From assembly GCF_018141165.1 (NCBI RefSeq), contig NZ_CP058557.1:186001-250000 (forward strand): a stretch of 64,000 nucleotides of DNA. Reading direction: 5' to 3'. Shown here piece by piece: positions 34,887 to 43,495 of this stretch; position 1 is the first letter of the stretch, and every line of letters begins with the position of its first letter. The translations under genes and the position numbers were made by a program. The notes under the pieces were generated by a model. The model was not told where the DNA came from. It ran no database searches and worked only from the letters and a program-made list of their open reading frames with translations. Source of the DNA: Alkaliphilus sp. B6464. Its GTDB lineage: Bacteria; Bacillota; Clostridia; Peptostreptococcales; Natronincolaceae.

Positions 34887-35371
34887 CTTAGTCCCTCCTT
34901 TTCCAAGATAGCTTTGATCCATTTTTTTACACGAAAATCAATAACCCTTGCCGAGCTTTCTGATATATTTACCTCCTGTGCAATTTCACCAAAGCTATAA
35001 CCCTCTACCCGCATATTTACTATTTTTTGAGTACGATCATCTTTTTCTAATAATAGATTTTTAATTCTTATTGCTGTTTCTTTTGTAATTAGTCTTTCTG
35101 CTATACTATCTGATACATACAATTCTAAAAGGTCATTATATTCAACCGTATGTTTTTCTTTCCTAATTTTTTGTAACCATAAATTTCTAGCTATAGAAAA
35201 CAACCATGTTTTCACTGAAGATTGTCCTTTAAAACTTTCAATAGACCTAATTGCATTTACAAAGGTGTCTGACAGTAAGTCTTCGGAAAGGGTCTGATTA
35301 TGAGTTAAAGAAAGCAGATAATTATAAATATCCTGTCTGTAAAGTATATATAAGTTTTCTATTTGCTTCAC
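34883..35371 (-). CDS. ECF-family RNA polymerase sigma factor (with zf-HC2 anti-sigma)
   Basis: This 162-residue sigma factor has region 2 with DIYNYLLSLTHNQTLSEDLLSDTFVNAI and TWLFSIARNLWLQKIRKEK. Region 4 has IVNMRVEGYSFGEIAQEVNISESSARVIDFRVKKWI. It is of the compact SigV/SigW size. It is co-transcribed with its zinc-finger anti-sigma. Its regulon is not evident; neighbouring genes lie on the other strand. Confidence 0.9.
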   Translation of the reverse strand: MKQIENLYILYRQDIYNYLLSLTHNQTLSEDLLSDTFVNAIRSIESFKGQSSVKTWLFSIARNLWLQKIRKEKHTVEYNDLLELYVSDSIAERLITKETAIRIKNLLLEKDDRTQKIVNMRVEGYSFGEIAQEVNISESSARVIDFRVKKWIKAILEKEGLS

Positions 35372-35908
35372 TAAAATCCCCCTTTCATATAATTAGTTAC
35401 ATTTTCCGTTAAAATGTTACATAAATTAAAAAGTAATTTAACATTTTTCATAGAATCTACTATAATATACAGATAGTCGTATATATATCATTTAACTTCA
35501 ATTTGTATATACTTATATATTTAATATCTTTAATATAATACTTTTTTATTTTAAAATCTCCCCTTTTAAATAAAATATTGTACTTAAATTAACAAATATT
35601 TTAGTATAATATTCTCTCAAACCCTTTAGTCTAAACCACCAATGCCAAAGTCAAATTAACTTAAAAAATATTTGACTAACCCACCACAAACACAAAACTA
35701 TATAAGTCAAACCTTTCTTCTCTAACTTCTTTAAGTTGGAGATACAAATTGCATATTCCATAGATATACCCCTAGGCACTTACACTACTTTGCGTTCAGT
35801 AGGATTAAAAACTCCGTCTGAGCTGGGTCTTAGTCTATCACATCTAATTTTATCAACATATAATATAATAAAGTGCTTAATATCAATAAACCGGAAGGAG
35901 CAATCGTA
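35372..35908. other. Intergenic region with the left flanking repeat
   Basis: The 537-base AT-rich stretch between the sigma unit and the heptose cluster has no gene. From about 35722 to 35840 it carries the left copy of a non-coding repeat also found at about 42000-42058 (hairpin ACTTCTTTAAGT with flanking GGAG, then a block ending GTCTTAGTCTAT). Confidence 0.5.
35722..35840. repeat. Non-coding repeat, left copy flanking the heptose cluster
   Basis: TAACTTCTTTAAGTTGGAG (35733-35751 region) and, about 60 bases later, CTCCGTCTGAGCTGGGTCTT match the right copy (ACTTCTTTAAGTGGGAG and CTTCATCTGGACTGAGTCTT) with mostly transition differences. The left copy holds about 60 extra bases between the two blocks. 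It could be a decayed end of an IS200/IS605-like element or a structured RNA. Confidence 0.4.
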
Positions 35909-36979
35909 ATGAAAGGATTGATTCTATGTGCAGGAGTCGGAAGTAGACTGTGGCCTATAACACATACACTGCCAAAGCATTTAATACCTTTAGCTAATAA
36001 ACCAATACTATTTTTTATTATTGATATATTAGTTGATATGGGCATTGATGAAATAGGCATTGTGGTTGGAGAAAATAAAGCTAGCTTTCAGGAAGCTTTA
36101 AAAGAATATGATAATAAAAATATAGCATTCAATTATATTAAGCAAGAGAAGCCTATGGGCCTTGCAAATGCAGTTTTAAGCTCTATAGACTTTATACAAA
36201 ACGAAAAATTTTTGATGATTTTAGGGGATAATCTTTATCATCCTGACATTAAAAACGCAATTAACAATATTGTTAACTCAAATTTCAATTGCCATGTTCT
36301 AATTAATGAAGTTAGTAATCCAAGCAGATATGGAATAGTCAAAATAGAGAATGACAGAGTAATAGATGTAATTGAAAAGCCTAATAATCCACCTACCAAT
36401 CTAGCTCTAGCAGGTATATACACCTTTGATAGTAATATATTTACTGCTTGTGAAAATATAAAACCTTCAAATAGAAATGAATATGAGTTATCCGATGCAA
36501 TAAAATGGTTAATTGATAATGGATATGCAGTATCTTATGAAAAGTTTGACTGCTTGTGGCAGGATTTAGGTAAGCCAGAGGATATTTTAGCAGCAAATCA
36601 ATATTTACTATCTAATATAAAGCCTAAAAATAACGGTATCATTGACAAAGGCTCAAAACTAGATGGTATGGTTTTTATTGGCAATAATTCAATAGTTAAA
36701 AATAGTATTATTACAGGCCCAGTAACTATTGGAAACAACACTATAATTAAAGATGCTTATATAGGGCCGTACACCTCTATCTATGATAATGCTAAAATTA
36801 CAGATTGTAATATTCAAAACAGTATAATCCTAGATGAATCTATTATTTCTAATATAAGTGGCACAATTGACTCGAGTATTATTGAAAGAGGTTGTATAAT
36901 TGAAGGAGAAAAAGAGGAAATAAAAACTAATCAATTATTGCTAGGAAAAGATAGTAAGATAAAATTAAAAAAATCATAG
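35909..36979 (+). CDS. Sugar-1-phosphate nucleotidyltransferase (RmlA-like, long form)
   Basis: This 356-residue protein begins MKGLILCAGVGSRLWPITH, the nucleotidyltransferase loop (GxGxRxxPxT type), followed by LPKHLIPLANKP, LMILGDNLYH and the metal-site region ELSDAIKWLID...FDCLWQDLGKPEDIL. The C-terminal 120 residues are left-handed beta-helix repeats (IGNNSIVKNSIITGPVTIGNN). It makes an NDP-sugar from a sugar 1-phosphate. ATG 35909 is chosen over the upstream ATG because GGAAGGAG precedes it. It is convergent with the heptose genes, so it may be their missing heptose-1-phosphate nucleotidyltransferase (inference), or an RmlA. Confidence 0.82.
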   Translation: MKGLILCAGVGSRLWPITHTLPKHLIPLANKPILFFIIDILVDMGIDEIGIVVGENKASFQEALKEYDNKNIAFNYIKQEKPMGLANAVLSSIDFIQNEKFLMILGDNLYHPDIKNAINNIVNSNFNCHVLINEVSNPSRYGIVKIENDRVIDVIEKPNNPPTNLALAGIYTFDSNIFTACENIKPSNRNEYELSDAIKWLIDNGYAVSYEKFDCLWQDLGKPEDILAANQYLLSNIKPKNNGIIDKGSKLDGMVFIGNNSIVKNSIITGPVTIGNNTIIKDAYIGPYTSIYDNAKITDCNIQNSIILDESIISNISGTIDSSIIERGCIIEGEKEEIKTNQLLLGKDSKIKLKKS

Positions 36980-36987
36980 AAACAGAG

Positions 36988-37095
36988 ACTGAAGGGGAAG
37001 TGTTCCCCTTCAGTAATTAGGAAGGTGCTCATACAGCTTTGCTGTCGCTGAAGTAAATCTAGGATTTATTAGCACAAGCATCAAAGATGCTTTTT
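36988..37095 (+). terminator. Tandem hairpins after the nucleotidyltransferase
   Basis: ACTGAAGGGGAA (36988-36999) pairs with 37003-37014. A second stem AAGCATC/GATGCTT (37076-37092) is followed by TTT and forms a typical terminator in front of the convergent glycosyltransferase stop. Confidence 0.7.
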
Positions 37096-37100
37096 CAGAG

Positions 37101-37925
37101 CTATCTAGTAATATATTTCTGATAATTATTTGTTTTTCTAACTACTCTACAACCACCATACATTAAAAGCATATTATCGTTTATTTTCCATGTGTGATCA
37201 TGAGAAGAAGAATGCCTAATATATACATGGTTAAATCTATTCGTGGAATATATTTTTATACCATTAGCAGTACAATCTTTACAAAACTGAACATCTATTC
37301 CACATGGAACATTACTAAACTGAACTCTATCAAATATTTTTTTATTAAAAGATAATGTGGGGCCATCAATATAATTAACATAGCTATTTTCATACCTACT
37401 ACCTGAAATAGCTAATATTCCTGAGTTTTCAAAATAAACATATCTAGCTCTTTTACCGACAACATCTGCATTTGAAATTTTAAAGGCTTCAACAATGTCC
37501 TGTAGATAGTTAGGAGCATAGTAATCGTCATCATCGAATGGAGCAATATAGTCATAAGTTGATTTTTCTACACAGAAATTATAACACTCTCCCAATGGAA
37601 CCTCTTCATCAATCTGAAATATACTAATATTTGCATATTGTTTTGCTTTTTCTTTCCATAGGTTTATATCCATACTATTTTTATTTAAAATAATGATAAG
37701 CTCTTTTTTCGCGTAGGTTTGTCTATTATAATTTTGGAATATACTATCCATAAATTGGGGTCTTATAGTACTTGTAATTACAGTTATTCCAGACATATCC
37801 TTTGTATGTTTCTTATTACTATTATCACTAGTATTTATATTATGATCATTACATTTAGCGTGTTGAGAATATGCCGACAATCTTTCGTAATAATTCTGCC
37901 TTATTTTTTCAGCTGATATATTCAT
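37101..37925 (-). CDS. GT2-type glycosyltransferase (copy 1)
   Basis: This 274-residue GT-A transferase has GITVITSTIRPQFMDSIFQNYNRQTYAKKELIIILN, then the donor/metal motif YIAPFDDDDYYAPNYLQDIVEAF (four Asp; the DxD element), and a C-terminal part with HVYIRHSSSHDHTWKI. ATG 37925 follows AGGAGG; the annotated upstream ATG is weaker. It is about two-thirds identical to the next gene (37975-38757), so the pair is a tandem duplication. It probably adds a sugar to the heptose-containing glycan; donor unknown. Confidence 0.82.
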   Translation of the reverse strand: MNISAEKIRQNYYERLSAYSQHAKCNDHNINTSDNSNKKHTKDMSGITVITSTIRPQFMDSIFQNYNRQTYAKKELIIILNKNSMDINLWKEKAKQYANISIFQIDEEVPLGECYNFCVEKSTYDYIAPFDDDDYYAPNYLQDIVEAFKISNADVVGKRARYVYFENSGILAISGSRYENSYVNYIDGPTLSFNKKIFDRVQFSNVPCGIDVQFCKDCTANGIKIYSTNRFNHVYIRHSSSHDHTWKINDNMLLMYGGCRVVRKTNNYQKYITR

Positions 37926-37974
37926 AGAAATACCTCCTAACATCCCTGAAGATTAGTAGCTTAATTTTAATTTA

Positions 37975-38757
37975 TTATTTAGCAACATATTCTTGGTAAT
38001 TTTCTATCTTTCCTATTACTTTACACCAGCTTAAGAGTTTCTCATCGCTTACTACCCAAGTATGCTGATGGCCAGATGCATGTCTAATATACACATGGTT
38101 ATACCTATTTGTTGAATATATCTTTATACCCTTAGCAATACAGTCTTTACAAAACTGACCATCAACCCCAATAGGTTTATCGGTAAATTGAACCTTATCA
38201 AATATTTTTTTGTTAAAAGATAATGTAGGACCATCAATATGATCAACATAACAATTCTCCTTTTTAAGGCCTGTAAGAGCTAGTGTTCCAGAACTTTCAA
38301 AATAAATATAGCGAGCTTTTTTACCAACAACATCTGCCTTTGAAGTCTGAAATGCCTCAACAATATCATTTAAATAATTAGGAGCATAGTAATCATCATC
38401 ATCAAATGGAGCAATATAATCGTATTTTGATTTACTTACACAAAAATTGTAACATTGGCCAAAGGAAATTCTTTCATCAAGCTGAAACACCCTAATATTT
38501 TTATATTGCTTTGCTTTTTTTTCCCATTCCTTGATGTCCATGCTATTTTTGTTTAAAACAATAATGAACTCTTTTTTTTGATATGTTTGTCTATTGTAAT
38601 TTTCAAATACATTTTCTATAAATTCAGGTCTTATCGTACTAGTAATTACGGTTATCCCAGGAATATCCTTAATTTCTTTATTATCACTATTTTTATCATA
38701 ACTATCATTTTTTCTGTTTTGATAATATGCTGGCAATTTTACGTCATGCTTTGTCAA
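37975..38757 (-). CDS. GT2-type glycosyltransferase (copy 2)
   Basis: This 260-residue paralogue of the gene at 37101 has the same blocks: VITSTIRPEFIENVFENYNRQTYQKKEFIIVLN, FDDDDYYAPNYLNDIVEAF, IDGPTLSFNKKIFDKVQF and YNHVYIRHASGHQHTW. The N-terminal 30 residues are Lys/Asp-rich and variable. The downstream copy starts about 50 bases after it. Both probably belong to the heptose glycan unit. AGGAGG precedes the ATG. Confidence 0.82.
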   Translation of the reverse strand: MTKHDVKLPAYYQNRKNDSYDKNSDNKEIKDIPGITVITSTIRPEFIENVFENYNRQTYQKKEFIIVLNKNSMDIKEWEKKAKQYKNIRVFQLDERISFGQCYNFCVSKSKYDYIAPFDDDDYYAPNYLNDIVEAFQTSKADVVGKKARYIYFESSGTLALTGLKKENCYVDHIDGPTLSFNKKIFDKVQFTDKPIGVDGQFCKDCIAKGIKIYSTNRYNHVYIRHASGHQHTWVVSDEKLLSWCKVIGKIENYQEYVAK

Positions 38758-38798
38758 TCTTAATCCCTCCTAAAATTAGAACCTTAAAATGAAAGGTT

Positions 38799-39326
38799 TT
38801 AATCTATAATCTTATTTATTTCACTAAGGTCTGTAACAATATATCTAGGCATTGGTTCAAATTTTTTATTGATAGCACTTTCATTATATAAAATAGATTT
38901 TATTTTTAATGCATTAGCGGCCATAATATCTGTTAATGAATCACCTATTAAAAAAGATTGTTCAAAGTTAATATTGTATAGTTTTTTAGCTTCTAGGAAC
39001 ATACCTACTTTAGGTTTTCTACAGCTACAATTCTCATGAATATCATGGGGGCAATAAAATATGCCTGTTATATATATATTATGGATATGGAGAAGTTGCC
39101 GCAAATTTTCATGTATTTTATTTAAATTATTTATAGTCATAATACCTCTTGCTATCCCTCTTTGATTTGTTACAATTATTATTTTATAGCCTTTTAATTG
39201 TACATGTTGCATCACACCAATAATTTCAGGAATCAATTTAAATTCATTCCAAATTTTAATATAATCATGCTCATTGGCTTTTTGGTTTATGACTCCATCT
39301 CTATCGAAAAAAACTGCTTTATGCAT
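38799..39326 (-). CDS. gmhB: D-glycero-D-manno-heptose 1,7-bisphosphate 7-phosphatase
   Basis: This 175-residue HAD phosphatase has motif I FFDRDGVINQ, TNQRGIARGIMT (motif II), the zinc-loop cysteines in YCPHDIHENCSCRKPK (C-x-H...C-x-C), and the acidic motif IV FLIGDSLTDIMAA. This is the GmhB pattern: it removes the 7-phosphate from heptose 1,7-bisphosphate. The ATG follows the gmhA stop directly. In the pathway it acts after HddA or HldE-type kinases and before a nucleotidyltransferase. Confidence 0.85.
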   Translation of the reverse strand: MHKAVFFDRDGVINQKANEHDYIKIWNEFKLIPEIIGVMQHVQLKGYKIIIVTNQRGIARGIMTINNLNKIHENLRQLLHIHNIYITGIFYCPHDIHENCSCRKPKVGMFLEAKKLYNINFEQSFLIGDSLTDIMAANALKIKSILYNESAINKKFEPMPRYIVTDLSEINKIID

Positions 39327-39932
39327 TTAATCTCCCAGCCCAAGGATTTTATTAGGTTTATTAATACTTATTTCTCCCATGTATTTCTTAAAATACTGCG
39401 TTAATACATGCTCTATAATTAAGTGGATATCTTCAACAATGCCATAATTAAAGCTTTGAACATGAATATAACCGTCAGATAAATCTTTTATTTTTCCACC
39501 GCTAAAGCCAACTAAGCCAAAAGTTTTTGCAGATTTACTTTTGGCATACTCAAATGCTTTAACTATATTCTCGGAGTTGCCAGAGGCAGAAATTCCTATT
39601 ACTAAATCATCTTCTTCAAGAATGTTTTCTAATTGATACTTAAAAACTTCATCGTAGGATATATCATTTGAAATGGCTGTAATCAAAGGGATATTATCGG
39701 TTAGGCTTATAACTCTAAATCTTCTAACACCTTCAACAGATGCTCCCTTGCCTAGGTCACAAGAGAAATGAGATGCTGTTGCTGCACTGCCTCCATTACC
39801 AATAATAATTATTTTCTTATTTTTATTATATGAATCTAACATAATTTGAAAAAATTGTTCTATATCTTTTTGAGATATTTTATTGATTGACTCTATTAGT
39901 TCTTGTTTGTATTTATGAAAAAAATCTTTCAT
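39327..39932 (-). CDS. gmhA: Phosphoheptose isomerase (sedoheptulose 7-phosphate isomerase)
   Basis: This 201-residue SIS-domain protein has the GmhA signature IIIIGNGGSAATASHFSCDLGKG and later ISDNISYDEVFKYQ, DLVIGISASGNSENIVKAF and a C-terminal EDIHLIIEHVLTQYF. It converts sedoheptulose 7-phosphate to D-glycero-D-manno-heptose 7-phosphate, the first step of the pathway. Its stop codon abuts gmhB. An upstream GGAGG complement precedes the ATG. Confidence 0.88.
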   Translation of the reverse strand: MKDFFHKYKQELIESINKISQKDIEQFFQIMLDSYNKNKKIIIIGNGGSAATASHFSCDLGKGASVEGVRRFRVISLTDNIPLITAISNDISYDEVFKYQLENILEEDDLVIGISASGNSENIVKAFEYAKSKSAKTFGLVGFSGGKIKDLSDGYIHVQSFNYGIVEDIHLIIEHVLTQYFKKYMGEISINKPNKILGLGD

Positions 39933-39954
39933 GGAATATTCCTCCCACTATAAA

Positions 39955-40929
39955 TTAATAGTCTTTAATTTTTTCCCAAGCCCAGGCTGATTTTATAATA
40001 GTTTCCAAGTCACTATATTTTGGCTCCCAATTTAATAGGCTTTTAATCTTAGTATTTGAAGCTATTAATATGGCTGGATCTCCAAGCCTGGGGCTACTTA
40101 ATTGATAATTTATTTGTATATCTAAAACTTCTTCGCATTTTTTCACTATTTCTTTTACAGAAAATCCCATGTTGCTACCTAAATTAAAGTCCTGTGATTG
40201 ATTTTCTGAAATAAGATATTCTAAAGCCAAATAATGCGCCCAAGCCAGATCTGTTACATGAATAAAATCCCTTATACAACTTCCATCCTTAGTAGGATAA
40301 TTATTACCATAGATATTCAACTTATCTTTAACGCCTTGACAAACCTGAAAAATAACAGGGAGTAAATGGTGTTCAGGGTAGTGAGATTCACCTATTTCAC
40401 AATCTAAGTCTGCTCCAGCTGCATTAAAATATCGCATAATAGCATATTTAATTCCATATGCTTTTTCATAATCTCTAAGGAGTTTTTCTCCAATCAATTT
40501 GGTTTCACCATAGGGGTTTATTGGATCTTGAGAATGTTTTTCATCAATAGGTGTATATTTAGGATTACCAAATGTTGCAGCAGACGAAGAAAATACAATA
40601 TATTTAACATTATTCTCGACCATGGAATCTAGAAGATTTATCATATTAGAAACATTATTGATATAGTATTTATTTGGTTGAATTACAGATTCAGGCACAT
40701 TGGCACATGCGGCAAAATGAATAACTGCATCAATATTATAATTCTTAAATATATTACTTATAAAACATTTGTCCCCAAAATCTCCTTCAATAAACGTTCC
40801 CCATTTTACTGCTTCACTATGCCCAAAGCTTAAATTGTCCACTATAATCGTATTAATATTTTTTTGATGAAGAAACTTATTACAATGGCTACCTATATAA
40901 CCTGCTCCTCCAGTAATTAGAACATTCAT
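39955..40929 (-). CDS. galE: UDP-glucose 4-epimerase-like SDR enzyme
   Basis: This 324-residue extended short-chain dehydrogenase has the NAD motif ITGGAGYIGSHCNKFL and the active-site YGETKLIGEKLL (YxxxK), with the catalytic Ser in FSSSAATFGNPKY. NAAGADLDCEIGESHYPEHHLLP and GDCIRDFIHVTDLAWAHYLAL-type residues match GalE. It interconverts UDP-glucose and UDP-galactose (or the GlcNAc/GalNAc pair). It sits between hddA and gmhA, so it supplies a second sugar for the same glycan. GGAGGA precedes the ATG. Confidence 0.87.
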   Translation of the reverse strand: MNVLITGGAGYIGSHCNKFLHQKNINTIIVDNLSFGHSEAVKWGTFIEGDFGDKCFISNIFKNYNIDAVIHFAACANVPESVIQPNKYYINNVSNMINLLDSMVENNVKYIVFSSSAATFGNPKYTPIDEKHSQDPINPYGETKLIGEKLLRDYEKAYGIKYAIMRYFNAAGADLDCEIGESHYPEHHLLPVIFQVCQGVKDKLNIYGNNYPTKDGSCIRDFIHVTDLAWAHYLALEYLISENQSQDFNLGSNMGFSVKEIVKKCEEVLDIQINYQLSSPRLGDPAILIASNTKIKSLLNWEPKYSDLETIIKSAWAWEKIKDY

Positions 40930-40957
40930 GTATCTTCCTCCTATATTAGATCAATTA

Positions 40958-41947
40958 CTAACTCTCTGAATTGAAAATAATTTTGCTGCCATAAGGTTCA
41001 AATTTAAATGGCAATATTTTGGAAATTTTACTAATTTCTCTTATAAAGATTTCTCTGTTTTTTGGGGGCACATAAAAGAGAATGAACCCACCACCACCAG
41101 CGCCTAAAAGCTTTCCACCTATAGCACCATTCTCTAGCCCTTTACTATATAGAAGGTCAATTTTGGGGTTAGTAATACTGTCAACAAGCTGTTTTTTATA
41201 ATTCCAAGCAGTATTTAAATAGTTTCCAAAATCATCATATTGATTTTGCTCTAGCATTTCCGCCACTTGTAAAGGCATTAGAGACATCTCTTTAAGATGC
41301 TCAAAGTTAACATCAATTTTAGTATTTTGTTCTTGTAAAATAGTTGAAGACCTTCGGGTAATACCCGTATAAACAAGATATAGACATGATTCTAAATTTG
41401 AAAGACTTACTTCATCTAGAGTAATAGGAGTAACTTCAACAGTTTCATCAGAGTTAAAGGTATATATTTTAAAACCTCCAAAAGATGTAGCATATTGATC
41501 TTGTTTACCAATTGGCTTACCTAATACATCAATCTCTAGTCTACATGCTTCTTTTGCTAAAAAATCTAAAGGCTTAGGATCATTTTTATAATGGTATAAT
41601 GCATTTAATAAACCGACTATTAATGAGCTAGAAGAACCCAAACCACTTCCTTTAGTATGAATATCAGAAAGTATAGTAACCTCAACTCCTTTGTCAATGC
41701 CAACTGACTTCATAGATTCTTTGATATATTCATTTTTAATATCATTAATATTTTTGACTATCTCTTTTTTAGAATAGTTTAGTATTACTTCATTACCATA
41801 AGATTTTTTAATAATTACAAAAATATATTTATTAATTGTTGTACTAAGAACTCTTCCACTAATTTTTTTATAAAATGAAGGTAAGTCCGTTCCTCCACCT
41901 ACAAAACTGATTCTAAGTGGTGTTTTAGATATTATCATTTTTTTCAC
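40958..41947 (-). CDS. hddA: D-glycero-alpha-D-manno-heptose 7-phosphate kinase
   Basis: This 329-residue GHMP-superfamily kinase starts MISKTPLRISFVGGGTDLPSFY, the HddA signature, with the ATP-loop GSGLGSSSSLIVGLLNAL and the C-terminal IGGKLLGAGGGGFILFYV motif. It phosphorylates the anomeric position of heptose 7-phosphate to the 1,7-bisphosphate. It is the first gene of the minus-strand heptose operon (hddA-galE-gmhA-gmhB-GT-GT). Gram-positive users put the heptose into S-layer or capsular glycans, usually as GDP-heptose. Confidence 0.87.
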   Translation of the reverse strand: MKKMIISKTPLRISFVGGGTDLPSFYKKISGRVLSTTINKYIFVIIKKSYGNEVILNYSKKEIVKNINDIKNEYIKESMKSVGIDKGVEVTILSDIHTKGSGLGSSSSLIVGLLNALYHYKNDPKPLDFLAKEACRLEIDVLGKPIGKQDQYATSFGGFKIYTFNSDETVEVTPITLDEVSLSNLESCLYLVYTGITRRSSTILQEQNTKIDVNFEHLKEMSLMPLQVAEMLEQNQYDDFGNYLNTAWNYKKQLVDSITNPKIDLLYSKGLENGAIGGKLLGAGGGGFILFYVPPKNREIFIREISKISKILPFKFEPYGSKIIFNSES

Positions 41948-41997
41948 TTCCTATAGCAATTTATTATTTGTCTACATTTATCAGATGACTTACAATT

Positions 41998-42058
41998 TCA
42001 AATCTCCTACTTCTTTAAGTGGGAGTAAGAACTTCATCTGGACTGAGTCTTAATTTAT
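41998..42058. repeat. Non-coding repeat, right copy flanking the heptose cluster
   Basis: CTCCTACTTCTTTAAGTGGG opens a hairpin, followed by AAGAACTTCATCTGGACTGAG and TCTTAATTTAT. It matches the left copy in the same orientation but without the roughly 60-base insertion. The two copies bracket the heptose genes exactly. Confidence 0.45.
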
Positions 42059-42185
42059 ATAAACATATCTAACAATTATCTTATTATGAGTATTAAAGGA
42101 CATAGTGCCTTCTTGCAGTACAATATATGCAAGAGCATATTGACATGTGAAGAGCAGATTATAATTAATAAATTCATATAAAAAA

Positions 42186-42219
42186 AGCGTCGGCATTCTG
42201 TTTCCAAAATACCGACGCT
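42186..42219 (-). terminator. Terminator of the LCP gene
   Basis: AGCGTCGG (42186-42193) pairs with CCGACGCT (42212-42219). On the minus strand it is followed by TTTTTTT, about 90 bases after the LCP stop codon. Confidence 0.8.
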
Positions 42220-42307
42220 ATTCTTTAGTTTTTCATATCGCGTTGACGCTTATTAGGATCAAAACACGAAGCCCTTCTTTTAAATAAAGGATTTGAATTC
42301 AAAAAAT

Positions 42308-43384
42308 TTATTTTCCATTAATAATATCCAAATCCTTCGCCTCAATATCTATTTTATACGGATTTATGGTCTTATTAACAAGTTCAACAATTGCATCTTC
42401 ATCAAGATATTCATAATACATTGGAAGCCCACTGGTACCGCTGGTGGGCATTGTATATGTTGAAAGTGCGTCTGTTCCCCTGATTTTATTCAGCTGATCA
42501 GCAAACCATAGCATATTTTCGGATTTAATATCGCTATATACATTCTCATTGAATATGCCTATAAATTCAGAAATCTTCAATATATTTGCAGGGCTCAATA
42601 ATTTAGTAAGCATAGCCTTAATTACAGCCTGTTGATTTTCTATACGCTGATAATCACTAATAATATTGCGACCATTATTGCCTTTTCTATAACGTGCAAA
42701 CTTTAGGGCATTTTTACCATCAAGAATTTGTTCGCCTTCCTTTATGTTAATATGTAAATCTTGGTATGGGTCGTCATACTTCATATCTAGTGGTACGTAA
42801 ACATCTACTCCGCCAACAGCATCTACTATTTTAACAAATGCGTCAAGATCAATACAAACATAAAAATCAGGAACAAATCCTACAATAGTTTTAACCTCTC
42901 TTTTCAACTGATTGATTCCGCCATCTTTTCCATCGCCATATATAGTGCCGGCCGGATATGCGGCGTTAATTTTCTTAATCTTACGCTTAACATTTACCAA
43001 GCTATCGCGTGGAATGCTGATAATGTTTGCCTCATTATTAATCCCATCATAAGAAGCAACCATAATCGTATCCGTATTAATGCCTCCGTCCAAGCCCACA
43101 ATTAGAAAAGTATAAAATTCCTCTTTTCTGTCATCGGCTGTAAAACCTTCGGGAGCACGCAAACCATTACCTATTAACATATCTTCTGATTCGCCGTCTG
43201 GAGGGAGAAATGCAATATCCTCTAAATTCGGAATACTGGGAGGTTTTACTATACTCTTGAAAATCAATACGCCAGAAAAAATCAAGACAGTAAAAACAGC
43301 CATTGATATAAACAAAGTCTTTATAAAAATCGATGCTTTGGTGTTGGATTTTTTGCTCTTTTTCCTAAGTTTATTATTATTCAT
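42308..43384 (-). CDS. LytR-CpsA-Psr (LCP) family cell-wall glycopolymer ligase
   Basis: This 358-residue protein has a Lys-rich cytosolic start, one membrane helix (IFIKTLFISMAVFTVLIFSGVLIF) and an extracellular LCP domain. The domain shows FLIVGLDGGINTDTIMVASYD, the arginine-rich site IISIPRDSLVNVKRKIKKINAAY, and GEQILDGKNALKFARYRKGNNGRNIISDYQRIENQQ. LCP enzymes move polyprenyl-phosphate-linked glycans to peptidoglycan. It lies beside the heptose genes and probably attaches such a glycan. It is monocistronic between two terminators. Confidence 0.92.
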   Translation of the reverse strand: MNNNKLRKKSKKSNTKASIFIKTLFISMAVFTVLIFSGVLIFKSIVKPPSIPNLEDIAFLPPDGESEDMLIGNGLRAPEGFTADDRKEEFYTFLIVGLDGGINTDTIMVASYDGINNEANIISIPRDSLVNVKRKIKKINAAYPAGTIYGDGKDGGINQLKREVKTIVGFVPDFYVCIDLDAFVKIVDAVGGVDVYVPLDMKYDDPYQDLHINIKEGEQILDGKNALKFARYRKGNNGRNIISDYQRIENQQAVIKAMLTKLLSPANILKISEFIGIFNENVYSDIKSENMLWFADQLNKIRGTDALSTYTMPTSGTSGLPMYYEYLDEDAIVELVNKTINPYKIDIEAKDLDIINGK

Positions 43385-43408
43385 TTGATTTTAGCTCCTT
43401 TATTAAAC

Positions 43409-43435
43409 AAAAAAGAACAGGGTTCGACCCTATTC
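43409..43435 (-). terminator. Terminator of the ytaF-like gene
   Basis: GAACAGGGT and ACCCTATTC form a stem around TCG (one mismatch). On the minus strand it is followed by TTTTTTG, between ytaF and the LCP gene. Confidence 0.7.
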
Positions 43436-43495
43436 CTGAATAATTATATTATATTTCTTGAAAAGTTGCAAGAAAAATCCGAAATATATCCGTTA

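Larger units (their letters stand above)
41948..42307. other. Intergenic region with the right flanking repeat
   Basis: These 360 bases between hddA and the LCP gene have no gene. At about 42000-42058 they carry the right copy of the repeat described at 35722-35840 (stem CTCCTACTT-CTTT-AAGTGGGAG, with one bulge). At 42186-42219 there is a terminator for the LCP gene. Confidence 0.5.

Noticed and set aside
43409-43435. GGTTCGACCC resembling a tRNA T-arm
   Set aside because: There is no acceptor, D or anticodon arm around it; it is part of a terminator hairpin.
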